A stretch of DNA of 24,425 bases from NCBI GenBank assembly GCA_965368175.1, contig CBDULX010000020.1, positions 1-24,425 on the forward strand, written 5' to 3'. The notes under the pieces were generated by a model. The model saw only the letters and a list, made by a program, of their open reading frames with translations, was not told the origin of the DNA and made no database searches. Shown here one piece after another: positions 8,206 to 15,962 of this stretch. Source of the DNA: CBDULX01 sp965368175. GTDB lineage: Bacteria > Pseudomonadota > Gammaproteobacteria > SZUA-229. Positions within the stretch are counted from its first letter, which is position 1. Every line of letters begins with the position of its first letter. The translations under genes were made by a program, and so were the position numbers.

Positions 8206-9036
8206 TTAATCGCGCTTTTCTTCATCTTCCGTATCCATACGATCCATTTCCGCATCCATTTCTTCTTCGCTCATTTCTTGAAAATCTTCATCGGACGCTT
8301 CTTCCTTTTTCTTCTGTACTATTCTGGATGCCAGCAGTCCAATTTCAAATAATAGCCACATAGGTATGGCCAGCAAGGATTGAGAAATTATGTCCGGAGG
8401 CGTTAGCAACATACCGATAACAAACACACCTACAATAATATAGGGGCGCTTGGCAGCCAGACTTTCTACCGTAGTGACACCAGCCTGAACCAGCAGAAAT
8501 GTTGCCACAGGCATTTCAAAGGCTATACCGAATGCAAAAAATATGGCGAGAATAAAATCAAGGTACTGACCAATATCGGTCATCACGGACACCCCTTCCG
8601 GGGCTATTGCAATAAAGAATCCAAACAGCAATGGGAAAACCGCAAAGTAGGCAAAGGCAATACCGCAGTAAAATAACATGACACTGGAAAACACCAGTGG
8701 TGCCACCAGTTTTTTTTCATGTTTATACATACCGGGTGCAACAAAAGACCAGACCTGGTAAAGCGTGTAGGGCAGGCTCAACAACACCGACAGCATCAGC
8801 ACCAGTTTGAATGGCACCAGGAAAGGTGAGGTGACGCCGGTAGCGATCATCGAAGTACCTTCCGGCATCAATTCCAGTAAAGGCTGGGCGAAATAGGAAA
8901 AAATTTGTTCGGAAAACGGGAATAGTAAAACGAATAACACTAATATTGCCACCACCATGCGCAGTAGACGATCCCGTAACTCCAGCAGATGACTGACAAA
9001 GCCCTGCTCTTTGCTATCGACGTCCGATTCGCTCAT
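8206..9036 (-). CDS. tatC: Sec-independent protein translocase TatC
   Basis: 276 residues. This is the signal-peptide receptor of the twin-arginine export complex in the inner membrane, moving folded proteins. The N-terminal FVSHLLELRDRLLRM is the conserved cytoplasmic receptor motif, and six membrane segments follow (about 24-44, 73-95, 110-140, 155-180, 190-207, 212-232). The C-terminal tail (about 240-276) is long and strongly acidic (Glu/Asp-rich), which is unusual though tails vary. It overlaps tatB by four bases (ATGA), so translation is coupled. Last gene of the his-tat operon. Confidence 0.97.
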   Translation of the reverse strand: MSESDVDSKEQGFVSHLLELRDRLLRMVVAILVLFVLLFPFSEQIFSYFAQPLLELMPEGTSMIATGVTSPFLVPFKLVLMLSVLLSLPYTLYQVWSFVAPGMYKHEKKLVAPLVFSSVMLFYCGIAFAYFAVFPLLFGFFIAIAPEGVSVMTDIGQYLDFILAIFFAFGIAFEMPVATFLLVQAGVTTVESLAAKRPYIIVGVFVIGMLLTPPDIISQSLLAIPMWLLFEIGLLASRIVQKKKEEASDEDFQEMSEEEMDAEMDRMDTEDEEKRD

Positions 9037-9503
9037 TTAGTTTTATCCGAGCTGGTCTCTGAAGTGGAATCCGACTGGTCACTTGAAATGGATTTTTCGT
9101 CCGGCACATGATTCTGACCAGACTGGGGCTCAGGCTCATCATCTTCTTCCAGAATTTCATAGCGTGGGCCAGGTGACAATTTATCGTCAATATCTGTCTT
9201 ATCTGCGTCGGAATCATCCTTGTCCTCAAACATATTATGATAAGACTGGTTTACAGAATTTTCTGTGTCGGTCAGCTTACTTTGCAGCTCCTTAATCTGT
9301 ACTTCCTGATTATGCAGCATCCGTTTCAGCTCACCGCTGTCGAATTCTTTCTCGACCTCGTTTTTTACGCCTTCGATATAACGACGCGCCTTACCCACCC
9401 AATAGCCCACGGTACGTGCAGCCTGAGGCAGACGTTCCGGACCCAGCACAACCAGGGCCAGTACCAGAATAAGCAGGATTTCCCAGAAACCGACATCAAA
9501 CAT
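9033..9503 (-). CDS. tatB: Sec-independent protein translocase TatB
   Basis: 156 residues. The short N-terminal membrane helix (MFDVGFWEILLILVLALVVLGPERLPQAAR) has Glu8 and the Gly-Pro hinge that distinguish TatB from TatA. An amphipathic helix and a long Asp/Glu/Ser-rich tail follow. It works with TatC in recognising twin-arginine signal peptides. It starts 18 bp after tatA and overlaps tatC by four bases. Confidence 0.96.
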   Translation of the reverse strand: MFDVGFWEILLILVLALVVLGPERLPQAARTVGYWVGKARRYIEGVKNEVEKEFDSGELKRMLHNQEVQIKELQSKLTDTENSVNQSYHNMFEDKDDSDADKTDIDDKLSPGPRYEILEEDDEPEPQSGQNHVPDEKSISSDQSDSTSETSSDKTK

Positions 9504-9521
9504 AATTTAGCAGCCTATAAA

Positions 9522-9749
9522 TCAGGCTTTGTCATTTTCCTTGGAAGTGACTTCGGCATCGATTACTTTACCGTCTTCTTTCTTATCCAGGCTCTTGTCG
9601 GCATCCTGTTCTCCACTTTTCACTGCTTTTTTAAAGCTGTTGATAGCATTACCCAGATCACCGCCAATGTTACGCAATTTTTTGGTTCCGAATAACAGAA
9701 TAACAATACCCAGAACAATCAATAACTGCCAAATACTTATACCCATAGA
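9522..9749 (-). CDS. tatA: Sec-independent protein translocase TatA
   Basis: 75 residues. The membrane helix (MGISIWQLLIVLGIVILLFG) and FGTKKLRNIG hinge followed by an amphipathic helix are the TatA signature; TatA oligomers form the translocation passage. I start at the ATG at 9749, preceded by GAGGAA with seven bases between. An in-frame ATG at 9779 would add a charged leader not seen in TatA. It lies 54 bp after hisE, the usual gammaproteobacterial his-tat linkage. Confidence 0.95.
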   Translation of the reverse strand, partial: SMGISIWQLLIVLGIVILLFGTKKLRNIGGDLGNAINSFKKAVKSGEQDADKSLDKKEDGKVIDAEVTSKENDKA

Positions 9750-9803
9750 TTTTTCCTCAGGTTTACCTTCATTCATCATTGCTCAAGCCTGTGGCCGGAG
9801 CAT

Positions 9804-10121
9804 TTATTCTTTACGAGAAGCCTTTTCCTCGATACCAGACAGACCAAAACGTCTATCCAGTTCTTTCAGCACATCTTCTGCTGTCAACCCCTGCTGAGTG
9901 AGCAACACCATACTGTGAAACCACAGATCGGCGATTTCATATACAATTTTATCCTTATCTCCATCCTTGGCAGCCATCACTGTTTCGGTGGCTTCTTCTC
10001 CGATTTTTTTTAAAATAGCATCCAGTCCCTTGTGGTATAACTTGGCCACATAGGACGAATCTGGCTCTGCCTGTTTACGCTGTTCCAGTACCTTGGTCAA
10101 TCGTGATAAAACGTCACTCAT
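9804..10121 (-). CDS. hisE: Phosphoribosyl-ATP pyrophosphatase
   Basis: 105 residues. Catalyses the second step of histidine synthesis, removing pyrophosphate from phosphoribosyl-ATP. The MazG-like all-helical fold is recognisable from SYVAKLYHKGLDAILKKIGEEATE and KDKIVYEIADLWFHSMVLL, with acidic metal ligands in EEATE and EIADL. It overlaps hisI by eight bases; in many enterics the two are fused, here they are separate. Confidence 0.96.
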   Translation of the reverse strand: MSDVLSRLTKVLEQRKQAEPDSSYVAKLYHKGLDAILKKIGEEATETVMAAKDGDKDKIVYEIADLWFHSMVLLTQQGLTAEDVLKELDRRFGLSGIEEKASRKE

Positions 10122-10497
10122 AAATATCCCTGGGGTCTTTCAGCACCGGATCGGTTTCCACCCATTGATTATTCTTAAAAACTTTAAAGAAACAGCTTTC
10201 ACGACCAGTATGGCAGGCAATACCACCCTTTTGTTCAATACCGAGTAATATCACATCATTATCGCAATCCAGTCGGATGGATTTCACAATTTGAATATGA
10301 CCGGATTCTTCACCCTTGTGCCAGAGTTTCTGCCGAGAACGTGAAAAATACACTGCTTCAGCTTTTTTCGCCGTCAGCATCAACGATTCACGATTCATCC
10401 AGGCAAACATTAACACCCGCCCGGAATTGGCATCCTGAGCTATGGCCGGTATAAGACCATCTTCGTTCCATTTAATTTCATCGAGCCAGTCAGACAT
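10114..10497 (-). CDS. hisI: Phosphoribosyl-AMP cyclohydrolase
   Basis: 127 residues. Third step of histidine synthesis, opening the adenine ring of phosphoribosyl-AMP. Seen motifs: FAWMNRESL, YFSRSRQKLWHKGEESGH, and the metal-binding block LDCDNDVILL with GGIACHTGRESCFF. It lies 15 bp after hisF and overlaps hisE. Confidence 0.96.
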   Translation of the reverse strand: MSDWLDEIKWNEDGLIPAIAQDANSGRVLMFAWMNRESLMLTAKKAEAVYFSRSRQKLWHKGEESGHIQIVKSIRLDCDNDVILLGIEQKGGIACHTGRESCFFKVFKNNQWVETDPVLKDPRDIYE

Positions 10498-10512
10498 GAA
10501 TCACCTTTTGCA

Positions 10513-11286
10513 TTAGAGTCTGACTTCGATGCCGCGTTCAGCCATGCGTTGCTTGGCTTCACCGATGGTGTATTCGCCAAAATGAAAAATACTGGCTGCC
10601 AGAACGGCATCGGCTTTGCCTTCACTGACACCTTCGACCAGATGATCCAGATTGCCGACACCGCCGGATGCAATGACAGGCACATTCACGGCTTCACTGA
10701 TGGCACGAGTCAGCTCCAGATCGAATCCGATTTTGGTGCCGTCACGATCCATACTGGTGAGCAGGATTTCTCCTGCGCCGTAATCGGTCATTTTTTTCGC
10801 CCATTCGATAGCATCCAGTCCGGTGGGTTTGCGGCCTCCATGGGTGAATATTTCCCAGCGACTGGGCTCACCCTCTGCGGATACTTTCTTGGCATCTATG
10901 GCCACCACTATGCATTGTGAACCGACACGTTCTGTGACTTCTTTGACAAACTCGGGATTGAATACGGCTGCGGTGTTTATCGCCACCTTGTCGGCACCGG
11001 CATTCAACATGCGACGCACATCGTCGAGGGTGCGAATACCACCACCCACGGTGAGTGGAATAAACACCTGTTCAGCCACCTGCTCCACCACATGCACAAT
11101 GGTTTCTCGATCATCGGAGCTGGCGGTAATATCGAGGAAGGTAATTTCATCAGCACCTTCCATATCGTAACGACGTGCGACCTCGACCGGGTCGCCCGCG
11201 TCCCGAATATCGACAAACTGGACACCTTTTACCACCCGACCGTTATCGACATCGAGACAGGGAATTATACGTTTTGCGAGTGACAC
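10513..11286 (-). CDS. hisF: Imidazole glycerol phosphate synthase, cyclase subunit
   Basis: 257 residues, a TIM barrel. It uses ammonia delivered from HisH to make imidazole glycerol phosphate and AICAR. RIIPCLDVDNGRVVKG holds catalytic Asp12, and VVAIDAKK holds the second Asp. GGGIRT and VPVIASGGVG are the phosphate-binding loops. It follows hisA by 15 bp. Confidence 0.97.
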   Translation of the reverse strand: MSLAKRIIPCLDVDNGRVVKGVQFVDIRDAGDPVEVARRYDMEGADEITFLDITASSDDRETIVHVVEQVAEQVFIPLTVGGGIRTLDDVRRMLNAGADKVAINTAAVFNPEFVKEVTERVGSQCIVVAIDAKKVSAEGEPSRWEIFTHGGRKPTGLDAIEWAKKMTDYGAGEILLTSMDRDGTKIGFDLELTRAISEAVNVPVIASGGVGNLDHLVEGVSEGKADAVLAASIFHFGEYTIGEAKQRMAERGIEVRL

Positions 11287-11301
11287 GGCTTTCTCTCTAG
11301 A

Positions 11302-12033
11302 TTAACGCTTATCCACCCAGGATTGGGCTTCTGCAAAATCCAGGGTACCTTCATAAATAGCACGGCCAGTGATAGCACCCATAATGCCTTCATCTGCTAC
11401 TGCTGCCAGGGCCTTGATGTCATCCATATTGGTGATTCCACCCGAGGCAATCACGGGTATATTGATGGCCTGGGCCAACTTTACAGTGGCCTCTATATTG
11501 ACGCCCTGCATCATTCCGTCACGACTGATATCGGTATAGACAATGGCGGCTACTCCGTCATCCTCAAAGCGCTGAGCCATATCAATAACATCGTGTCTGG
11601 ATACTTTCGACCAGCCATCCACTGCCACTTTGCCGTCTTTGGCATCCAGACCAACGATGATATGACTCGGAAATCCGGCACAGACATCACTGATAAAATG
11701 AGGATCGGTCACTGCCTTGGTGCCAATAATGACATAGCTGACACCGGCATCCAGATAGGTCTCGATGGTTTCCTCATCACGGATGCCACCACCCACCTGA
11801 ATCGGCAAATCAGGGTAGGCTTCGGCAATCCGGTGAATCACTTCAGCATTCATCGGTCTGCCTTCGAATGCACCGTTCAGATCAACCAGATGCAATCGTC
11901 GACATCCGGCTTTTACCCAACGTCCGGCCACGGCCACCGGATCATCGGAAAATACCGTATCATCCTCCATTTTGCCCTGGCGTAATCTGACACACTGACC
12001 GTCTTTTAAATCTATGGCGGGGATTAATAACAT
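11302..12033 (-). CDS. hisA: ProFAR isomerase
   Basis: 243 residues, a TIM barrel isomerising ProFAR to PRFAR, the substrate of HisF-HisH. MLLIPAIDLKDGQCVRL holds the catalytic base Asp8; VGLDAKDGKV and IPVIASGGI are the other family blocks. I start at the ATG at 12033, with AGG shortly upstream. An in-frame ATG at 12066 inside hisH would add an 11-residue basic leader atypical of HisA. Confidence 0.96.
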   Translation of the reverse strand: MLLIPAIDLKDGQCVRLRQGKMEDDTVFSDDPVAVAGRWVKAGCRRLHLVDLNGAFEGRPMNAEVIHRIAEAYPDLPIQVGGGIRDEETIETYLDAGVSYVIIGTKAVTDPHFISDVCAGFPSHIIVGLDAKDGKVAVDGWSKVSRHDVIDMAQRFEDDGVAAIVYTDISRDGMMQGVNIEATVKLAQAINIPVIASGGITNMDDIKALAAVADEGIMGAITGRAIYEGTLDFAEAQSWVDKR

Positions 12034-12047
12034 TTTTTTACCTGACC

Positions 12048-12692
12048 TTATTCCTTGCCGTCCCATCGGGCAAAATTTTTCAACAATTGTAAACCATCCG
12101 CAGCACTCTTTTCAGGGTGAAACTGGACTGCAAATACATTATCACGACCGATACCGGAAACAAATTCAATCCCGTATTTCGTAGTGGCTGTCACCAGAGA
12201 GTGATCTGCCGGATCCATATAATAGCTGTGAACAAAATAAAACCGACTGTTATCCTCTATGCCCTGCCATAAAGGATGCTCAGCCTGCTGTTTAACCTGG
12301 TTCCAGCCCATGTGAGGGATCTTTAGTTTTTCATTACTGTCGTCGTGCAAATCATTACCAAAAAAACGCACCTCGCCAGCATAAAGCCCCAGGCAATCAA
12401 CACCGCTATTTTCTTCGCTATGGGCCAGTAATACCTGCATACCCATACAAATGCCCAGAAAAGGTTTTTCTGTTGCAGCCTGTAAGACCGCCTGACCAAG
12501 CTTTCGATCATAGAGTTCTTTCATGCAGTCTCGGGCAGCACCCTGACCGGGAAATACCACTCGATCTGCATTCTCTATAGTCTGGACGTCCGAGCTAATA
12601 ATCACTGTCTGATTTTGGGCAACATGCTCCAGGGCTTTAGCCACTGAACGCAAATTACCCATACCATAATCCACCACTACAACTGTCGACAC
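12048..12692 (-). CDS. hisH: Imidazole glycerol phosphate synthase, glutaminase subunit
   Basis: 214 residues, class I glutamine amidotransferase supplying ammonia to HisF. VVDYGMGNLRSV opens the protein; catalytic Cys82 is in FLGICMGMQVL, and the His/Glu pair is in AVQFHPEKS. The start is GTG, sharing one base with the hisB stop (TAGTG), and AGGGA lies eight bases upstream. Confidence 0.96.
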   Translation of the reverse strand: MSTVVVVDYGMGNLRSVAKALEHVAQNQTVIISSDVQTIENADRVVFPGQGAARDCMKELYDRKLGQAVLQAATEKPFLGICMGMQVLLAHSEENSGVDCLGLYAGEVRFFGNDLHDDSNEKLKIPHMGWNQVKQQAEHPLWQGIEDNSRFYFVHSYYMDPADHSLVTATTKYGIEFVSGIGRDNVFAVQFHPEKSAADGLQLLKNFARWDGKE

Positions 12693-13285
12693 TACAGAGA
12701 TCCCTTGGTCGACGGCAAAATGCCCTGCATGCGTGGGTCGGCTTCCAGTGCCATGCGAAGTGCCCGGCCAAACGCCTTGAAAATGGTTTCAGCAATATGG
12801 TGTGAATTACGACCCTGGATAGCATCTATGTGCAAGCTCACCTGAGCGTGATTAACAAAGCCCTGGAAAAACTCAAAAAACAAATCGACATCAAAGCCAC
12901 CTATAGACGCCCTCGGAAAATCGACTCGGAACTCCAGCCCAGGTCGTCCGGAAAAGTCAATCACCACCCGAGACAGCGCTTCATCCAGGGGAACATAGCT
13001 GTGTCCATAGCGACGAATGCCTTTTTTATCCGCCGCCGCGCTGGCAAATGCCTGACCCATAGTAATACCGATATCTTCCACTGTGTGGTGAGCATCGATG
13101 TGTAAGTCACCGCTGGCCTGAATGTCCAGGTCGATTAATCCGTGACGTGCAACCTGATCGAGCATGTGCTCAAGAAAAGGCACACCCGTTTTAAAACTGG
13201 ATTTGCCGGTGCCATCCAGATTTACACTAACCTGTATCTGGGTTTCCAGGGTATCACGCCTGACCTCAGCGGTTCTGTCGGCCAT
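12692..13285 (-). CDS. hisB: Imidazoleglycerol-phosphate dehydratase
   Basis: 197 residues, the monofunctional dehydratase with no histidinol-phosphatase domain. Two metal-binding HHxxE-type motifs are visible: DAHHTVEDIG and NSHHIAETIF, plus FLEHMLDQVARHG. First gene of the his-tat run here; hisG, hisD and hisC are not in the window and must lie elsewhere. Confidence 0.97.
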   Translation of the reverse strand: MADRTAEVRRDTLETQIQVSVNLDGTGKSSFKTGVPFLEHMLDQVARHGLIDLDIQASGDLHIDAHHTVEDIGITMGQAFASAAADKKGIRRYGHSYVPLDEALSRVVIDFSGRPGLEFRVDFPRASIGGFDVDLFFEFFQGFVNHAQVSLHIDAIQGRNSHHIAETIFKAFGRALRMALEADPRMQGILPSTKGSL

Positions 13286-13408
13286 TCAAGGATGCTCCAC
13301 TAAATTGAATTCAGAAAAACCCATAGGATACACTGGAACGCCCAGTGATATAACCCGCAAACACCATTGAAACATTAACTTCATTAAGCAAACAGATGTA
13401 AATTCCAG

Positions 13409-13414
13409 ATTATA
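13409..13414 (-). promoter_or_regulatory. Candidate -10 box for the his-tat operon
   Basis: On the minus strand a perfect TATAAT lies about 125 bp upstream of hisB; no good -35 was found 16-18 bp further upstream. The leader it predicts contains a 6-bp hairpin (CACTGG at 13331-13336 with CCAGTG at 13342-13347). I see no His-codon attenuator. The gap 13286-13603 otherwise holds repeat copy B. Confidence 0.35.
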
Positions 13415-13457
13415 GCTTTGTTGCCCAAAATACCTGATCACGTTGCTCTCAGTTTCC

Positions 13458-13617
13458 AGGACACCTCTGATTAAGCCTGGCTGAGTTTAGCAGGTGATAA
13501 AAGCGTTTAGATTTTTCACGAAGTGAGTCGGTATTATTCTATTGCAACGAACCTCAGGGAAAATCTGGACACTTTTAGCCAGCATAAAACCATCACTACT
13601 TGATCACTTGTTATCCT
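13458..13617 (-). repeat. MITE-like element, copy B (160 bp, inverted)
   Basis: In reverse complement this stretch matches copy A (1238-1397) almost end to end. Shared blocks are GGTTTTATGCTGGC, AGGTTCGTTGCAATAG, ACTCACTTCGTGAAAAA and CTTAATCAGAGG. The + end AGGACACCTCTGATTAAGCC is the cleanest terminal repeat. The other end overlaps the last 14 bases of the neighbouring 99-aa gene and contains its TGA stop. No coding capacity. Confidence 0.8.
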
Positions 13618-13903
13618 GTAAGTATTTGCTGTGTCTGAGCTGAGCAAAGTAACAGTTAAGAAAGGTCGATGCATTGAACATTAACCAGAAAAATACATAG
13701 GTAAAGATATAGGCCTTGATCCTGAATACGCCGGGATCAACATCCAGCATCATCAGAATGGCGATGTCTGCTGGATCAATAAAAGAAAACAGCAACAGCT
13801 CCAGCACCCCAACCACCAGGGCATTGGTCCAGAAAAAAGAGACCATACATTTAAAATTTGGTTTTTCACTCTTTGGATTATCACTCTTCGGATTATCACT
13901 CAT
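13604..13903 (-). CDS. Small two-helix membrane protein, unknown function
   Basis: 99 residues; no family recognised. A hydrophilic N-terminus with a short tandem repeat (SDNPK twice, then SEKP) precedes two membrane segments (about 20-43 and 64-88). AGGAGA seven bases before the ATG supports the start. The N-terminal repeat is encoded by two 15-bp copies (13866-13880, 13881-13895) with one mismatch. The last codons (LQDNK and stop) lie inside MITE-like copy B. A strong promoter about 140 bp upstream suggests it is transcribed by itself. The upstream gap 13904-14113 holds that promoter and a leader with no recognised riboswitch. Confidence 0.75.
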   Translation of the reverse strand: MSDNPKSDNPKSEKPNFKCMVSFFWTNALVVGVLELLLFSFIDPADIAILMMLDVDPGVFRIKAYIFTYVFFWLMFNASTFLNCYFAQLRHSKYLQDNK

Positions 13904-14047
13904 AGACTATCTCCTGTTCATGGATCAGATGTAAGCCGGCCAACCATACACTTAGGAAGGTCGGTTACCATCCATGGTTTACTACTCCGGGGGGACAGAA
14001 AGGCCAGTGATTTTATAATAATGATGCCAGACCCGTCTGAGTGGTTC

Positions 14048-14077
14048 TTTATAAACGGCATGATGATTTTCTGTCAA
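14048..14077 (-). promoter_or_regulatory. Sigma-70 promoter for the 99-aa membrane protein
   Basis: On the minus strand a perfect TTGACA (14077-14072) and TATAAA (14053-14048) are 18 bp apart. Transcription would start near 14041, giving a leader of about 138 nt. Confidence 0.6.
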
Positions 14078-14113
14078 GCACTATAACCGTGATGAAATTA
14101 AGGATTTCAGACA

Positions 14114-14554
14114 TTAATGAGTCTGTAACCAGAAGGTGACTGGCCCATCATTGACCAGAGCCACTTTCATATCTGCACCAAACTGACCGGTTTGCACCAC
14201 AGGTAGTGAATGGCGGGCCAGCTCAACCACCTGCTCAAACCAGATGCGTCCCTCATCCGGGCTTGCGGCTGAAGAAAAACTGGGACGCATGCCCTTATCG
14301 GTATTCGCGGCGAGGGTAAACTGCGGCACCAGTAACAACTCCCCCTCTATATCTTTCAGGCTCAGGTTCATCTTTCCCTGTTCATCCTCGAACACCCGGT
14401 AACCCAATATGCGCTCGACCAGCCTCTGAGCCTGGATCTGACCATCTCCTTTCTCTACGCCTAGCAGCACCAGCAATCCTCTCTGAATACTGCCGATTTC
14501 AACATCATCAACCACCACATTGGCCCGGCTCACCCTTTGCAATAATGCAATCAT
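14114..14554 (-). CDS. dtd: D-aminoacyl-tRNA deacylase
   Basis: 146 residues, full length. It removes D-amino acids wrongly attached to tRNA. Family blocks: MIALLQRVSRANV, LLVPQFTLAANTDKGMRPSF (usually SQFTL; here Pro replaces Ser) and the C-terminal NDGPVTFWL with the cross-subunit Gly-Pro motif. It overlaps pip by four bases (ATGA) and is probably translated from the same mRNA. Confidence 0.95.
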   Translation of the reverse strand: MIALLQRVSRANVVVDDVEIGSIQRGLLVLLGVEKGDGQIQAQRLVERILGYRVFEDEQGKMNLSLKDIEGELLLVPQFTLAANTDKGMRPSFSSAASPDEGRIWFEQVVELARHSLPVVQTGQFGADMKVALVNDGPVTFWLQTH

Positions 14555-15504
14555 GTGCCCAGCCTTCGTGCCAGATCAGCCACCGCTGACAGTAATGATT
14601 GTGTGATTTCGGGCTCCAGCACCGAATGCCCTGACACCGGGCATATATCCAGCGTCGATTCTGGCCAGGCCTGATGTAGAGCCCATGCCTGTTCCAGTGG
14701 ACAGATGATGTCATAGCGGCCATGCACGATGTAGCCGGGGATATGGCGGATGCGTGGCATATTATTCAACAACTGATTCGGTTCCATAAAACTGTCATTC
14801 ATAAAGTAATGACATTCTATACGGGCAATACTCAAGGCCGACCTGGGATCACTGAAATGAGCGACCACATGTGGATTCTGGGTGAGATTCGCCGTGCGTC
14901 CTTCCCACACAGACCAGGCATGGGCGGCCTCTATACGAATACGTTCATCATCAGACCTGAGCAGGGAATAATAGGCGCTGACCATATCATGGCGTTCCGC
15001 CTCGGCCACTGGCGCGATAAAGTCCTGCCAGTAATCGGGGAACAATCGACTGCTGCCCTGCTGGTAGAACCACTGTATATCAGTGGGCCGCGCCAGAAAT
15101 ATACCTCTCAAAATCAACCCCAGCACTCGACCGGAATAGCTCTGTGCATAGGCTAGCGCCAATGTTGACCCCCATGAACCGCCAAACAGAACCCATTGCT
15201 CTATGGCCAGGTACTCACGGATTTTCTCCATATCTTGCACCAGATCCCAGGTCGTATTGCCTTCTAATTCAGCATGGGGAGTGGAACGTCCGCAGCCCCG
15301 CTGATCAAACAGGACAATACGATAGATAACCGGGTCATAAAACCGCCGATGCACCGTTTCGCAACCCGCACCAGGGCCGCCATGTAGAAAAAGCACGGGT
15401 ATTCCTTCAGGATTACCCGATTCTTCTACATACAGGGTATGCATATCTGACACCGCCAGGTCATGCCTGGCATAGGGCTCAATTTCGGGATACAGCTGGC
15501 TCAT
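14551..15504 (-). CDS. pip: Proline iminopeptidase
   Basis: 317 residues, an alpha/beta hydrolase of peptidase family S33 that cleaves N-terminal proline from peptides. The oxyanion loop is LHGGPGAGC (40-48); the nucleophile is Ser110 in GGSWGS; the acid is the Asp in HGRYDIICP and the His is in SGHSV. DQRGCGRS is typical of the family. No signal peptide, so cytoplasmic. It is divergent from the GGA-rich RNA genes, and the 18-bp palindrome lies 29 bp upstream of its ATG. Confidence 0.95.
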   Translation of the reverse strand: MSQLYPEIEPYARHDLAVSDMHTLYVEESGNPEGIPVLFLHGGPGAGCETVHRRFYDPVIYRIVLFDQRGCGRSTPHAELEGNTTWDLVQDMEKIREYLAIEQWVLFGGSWGSTLALAYAQSYSGRVLGLILRGIFLARPTDIQWFYQQGSSRLFPDYWQDFIAPVAEAERHDMVSAYYSLLRSDDERIRIEAAHAWSVWEGRTANLTQNPHVVAHFSDPRSALSIARIECHYFMNDSFMEPNQLLNNMPRIRHIPGYIVHGRYDIICPLEQAWALHQAWPESTLDICPVSGHSVLEPEITQSLLSAVADLARRLGT

Positions 15505-15532
15505 AGCTTTTTCTTATTCTCAAGTTTCATTT

Positions 15533-15550
15533 TGTAGGGATTTTCCTACA
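15533..15550. promoter_or_regulatory. GacA/UvrY-type upstream activating sequence
   Basis: TGTAGG-GATTTT-CCTACA is a perfect 6-6 inverted repeat with a 6-bp centre. It fits the TGTAAG-N6-CTTACA box that GacA/UvrY response regulators bind upstream of rsm/csr RNA genes, with one symmetric change. It lies about 80 bp before the GGA-rich RNA. It could instead control pip, which starts on the other side. Confidence 0.6.
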
Positions 15551-15621
15551 AACATTTGCTCGTTTTCCTTACAGCAAGTTACTCGAAATGCTGATGTTTC
15601 CAGTTCTTATGCTTATGCATA

Positions 15622-15829
15622 CTACACACATGGACATAAGGACTTGGCTTTACAGGGACTCATGGACTGTTCGGATGTAGCTGAAAAGGATATTACATGG
15701 AAATGGATCTGAAGGAAAAATAACAGTACAAGGACGTACAGGACCATAAGGATAAGCTACTCGCCAAACTCAATCACCAAGGGCTAAGGAATGCTCAAGA
15801 CCCCGGCATCGGATGCTGGGGTTTTTTTT
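15622..15829 (+). ncRNA. CsrB/RsmZ-like CsrA-sequestering RNA
   Basis: No credible ORF is present. Between 15632 and 15813 there are 14 GGA triplets (for example 15632, 15640, 15656, 15664, 15673, 15688, 15699, 15705, 15714, 15732, 15741, 15750) and not one TCC. This strand bias fits an RNA made from the + strand. At 15726-15737 GTACAAGGACGT matches the CsrA consensus RUACARGGAUGU at 11 of 12 positions. It folds as a GTAC/GTAC stem with an AAGGAC hexaloop. The region ends in a strong terminator and is preceded by a GacA/UvrY-type palindrome. The 5' end is estimated from TATGCT/CATACT -10-like boxes at 15608-15623. Such RNAs bind several CsrA/RsmA dimers and relieve translational repression. 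Confidence 0.75.
15800..15829 (+). terminator. Rho-independent terminator of the first GGA-rich RNA
   Basis: Arms 15800-15809 and 15813-15822 form a ten-pair stem with one G-U pair and a CGG loop, followed by eight T. No gene lies immediately upstream on this strand other than the proposed RNA. Confidence 0.9.
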
Positions 15830-15962
15830 GGCCTTAAAAAATCCACAACTGGCCATTTCAAGTGATCGCCAGCTCATCAGAATAATCCTACAATATAATC
15901 ATCACCCTGCTGACAAGCATTCAATACTTTAGCTGATAGCCGATTTAAATTTACTATTACAC

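Noticed and set aside
11323..11985. 220-residue open frame on + opposite hisA
   Set aside because: It is a shadow of the conserved hisA frame and shows no independent family motif; the same holds for long + frames opposite gpmI (5166-5498, 5523-5996).
13290..13402. Histidine attenuator in the hisB leader
   Set aside because: No run of His codons and no terminator/antiterminator pair; only one short hairpin is visible.
13904..14041. Riboswitch in the long leader of the 99-aa gene
   Set aside because: Some weak pairing is possible but no known riboswitch core was recognised.
15881..15892. GacA box for the second GGA-rich RNA
   Set aside because: Only the CCTACA half is present; the other half matches at two of six positions.
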